Shown here in pieces: positions 6,094-6,327 of a DNA stretch of 6,327 bases. A model generated the notes under the pieces. The model worked only from the letters and a program-made list of their open reading frames with translations. It had not been told where the DNA came from and made no database searches. This DNA comes from Synergistaceae bacterium (GTDB lineage Bacteria; Synergistota; Synergistia; Synergistales; Aminobacteriaceae), in contig JAISWV010000069.1 in NCBI GenBank assembly GCA_031270755.1, positions 1 to 6,327 of the forward strand, read 5' to 3'. A program made the translations under genes and the position numbers. The number at the start of each line of letters is the position of its first letter. Position 1 is the stretch's first letter.

Positions 6094-6327
6094 TTTCCCT
6101 TTCCACTCACAGTTTGCAAATTTTCCTCGTTAAAAATCTCGGCTATTTTCACGAGAGTCTTACCTTCTTTTTTGAGCTCTTTCGCTCTCTCGACAAGTAT
6201 TTTTCGATAATCGGGAGTGGCGGGATTGATTTCCCCGGTTTTTTCCTGCTCTTCGGGAACCTCCTGCGGAGAAACATCCAATAAGCTGGGAGTGGTCTGT
6301 GTTGCCGCTTGCTCTTTGCTGTGCTGC
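6048..6327 (-). CDS. Protein with recombinase-type helix-turn-helix tail (3' part, runs off the window)
   Basis: The frame is open to the right edge, so the true start lies outside; 92 codons are visible. After a polar stretch rich in Gln, Thr, Pro and Glu (likely a flexible linker), the last 50 or so residues form RAKELKKEGKTLVKIAEIFNEENL, then TVSGKGKWYSSSIVNLL. This follows the pattern seen in resolvase/recombinase C-terminal domains and small DNA-binding proteins: a helix with xxGxSlxxIAxxLN, then T-x-x-G-x-x-W and a final helix. DNA binding is inferred; recombinase activity cannot be claimed, as no catalytic domain is in view. A TTG at 6281 could serve as an internal start but has no good site upstream. 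The 3' end overlaps the ArsC-like fragment by 46 bases. Confidence 0.65.
   Translation of the reverse strand, partial: QHSKEQAATQTTPSLLDVSPQEVPEEQEKTGEINPATPDYRKILVERAKELKKEGKTLVKIAEIFNEENLQTVSGKGKWYSSSIVNLLNSKM

Overview
The window holds a compact run of genes that are all on the minus strand and read right to left. Gene content (a GntP-type permease, a YdiF/propionate-type CoA-transferase, a single-domain glutamate formiminotransferase) suggests an amino-acid- or organic-acid-fermenting anaerobe, perhaps Synergistota or a Clostridia-like lineage. This is inference from gene content only; no rRNA or other marker is present.

Right end (about 5727-6327): the 3' part of a gene with a recombinase-type helix-turn-helix tail enters from the edge. 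Its end overlaps a 5'-truncated ArsC/Spx-family fragment, and an intrinsic-terminator-like hairpin (5727-5751) closes this block.

Middle (about 1542-5694): an extended -10 promoter (5686-5694) is followed by an untranslated leader of about 250 nt, then gntP-like permease, CoA-transferase and ftcD, with gaps of 47 and 26 nt and good ribosome binding sites throughout. This is probably one operon: import of a short hydroxy or keto acid, its activation by CoA transfer, and one-carbon transfer from formiminoglutamate to tetrahydrofolate. The leader is the most interesting stretch. It can fold into nested stems of 7, 7 and 6 bp, and the outer stem competes with an upstream 6-bp hairpin that uses the same strand. 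That is the architecture of a switch. I could not match it to a riboswitch class I know.

Left end (1-1541): after 221 nt with no clear gene comes a membrane signalling protein with four predicted membrane helices, a PAS-like region and a catalytically degenerate GGDEF domain (GARDI in place of GGDEF). The only strong ribosome binding site here drives not its frame but a 32-codon hydrophobic ORF. That ORF ends in an ATGA overlap with an internal ATG of the large frame, so the start of the large gene is uncertain. Positions 1-84 hold nothing I can identify.
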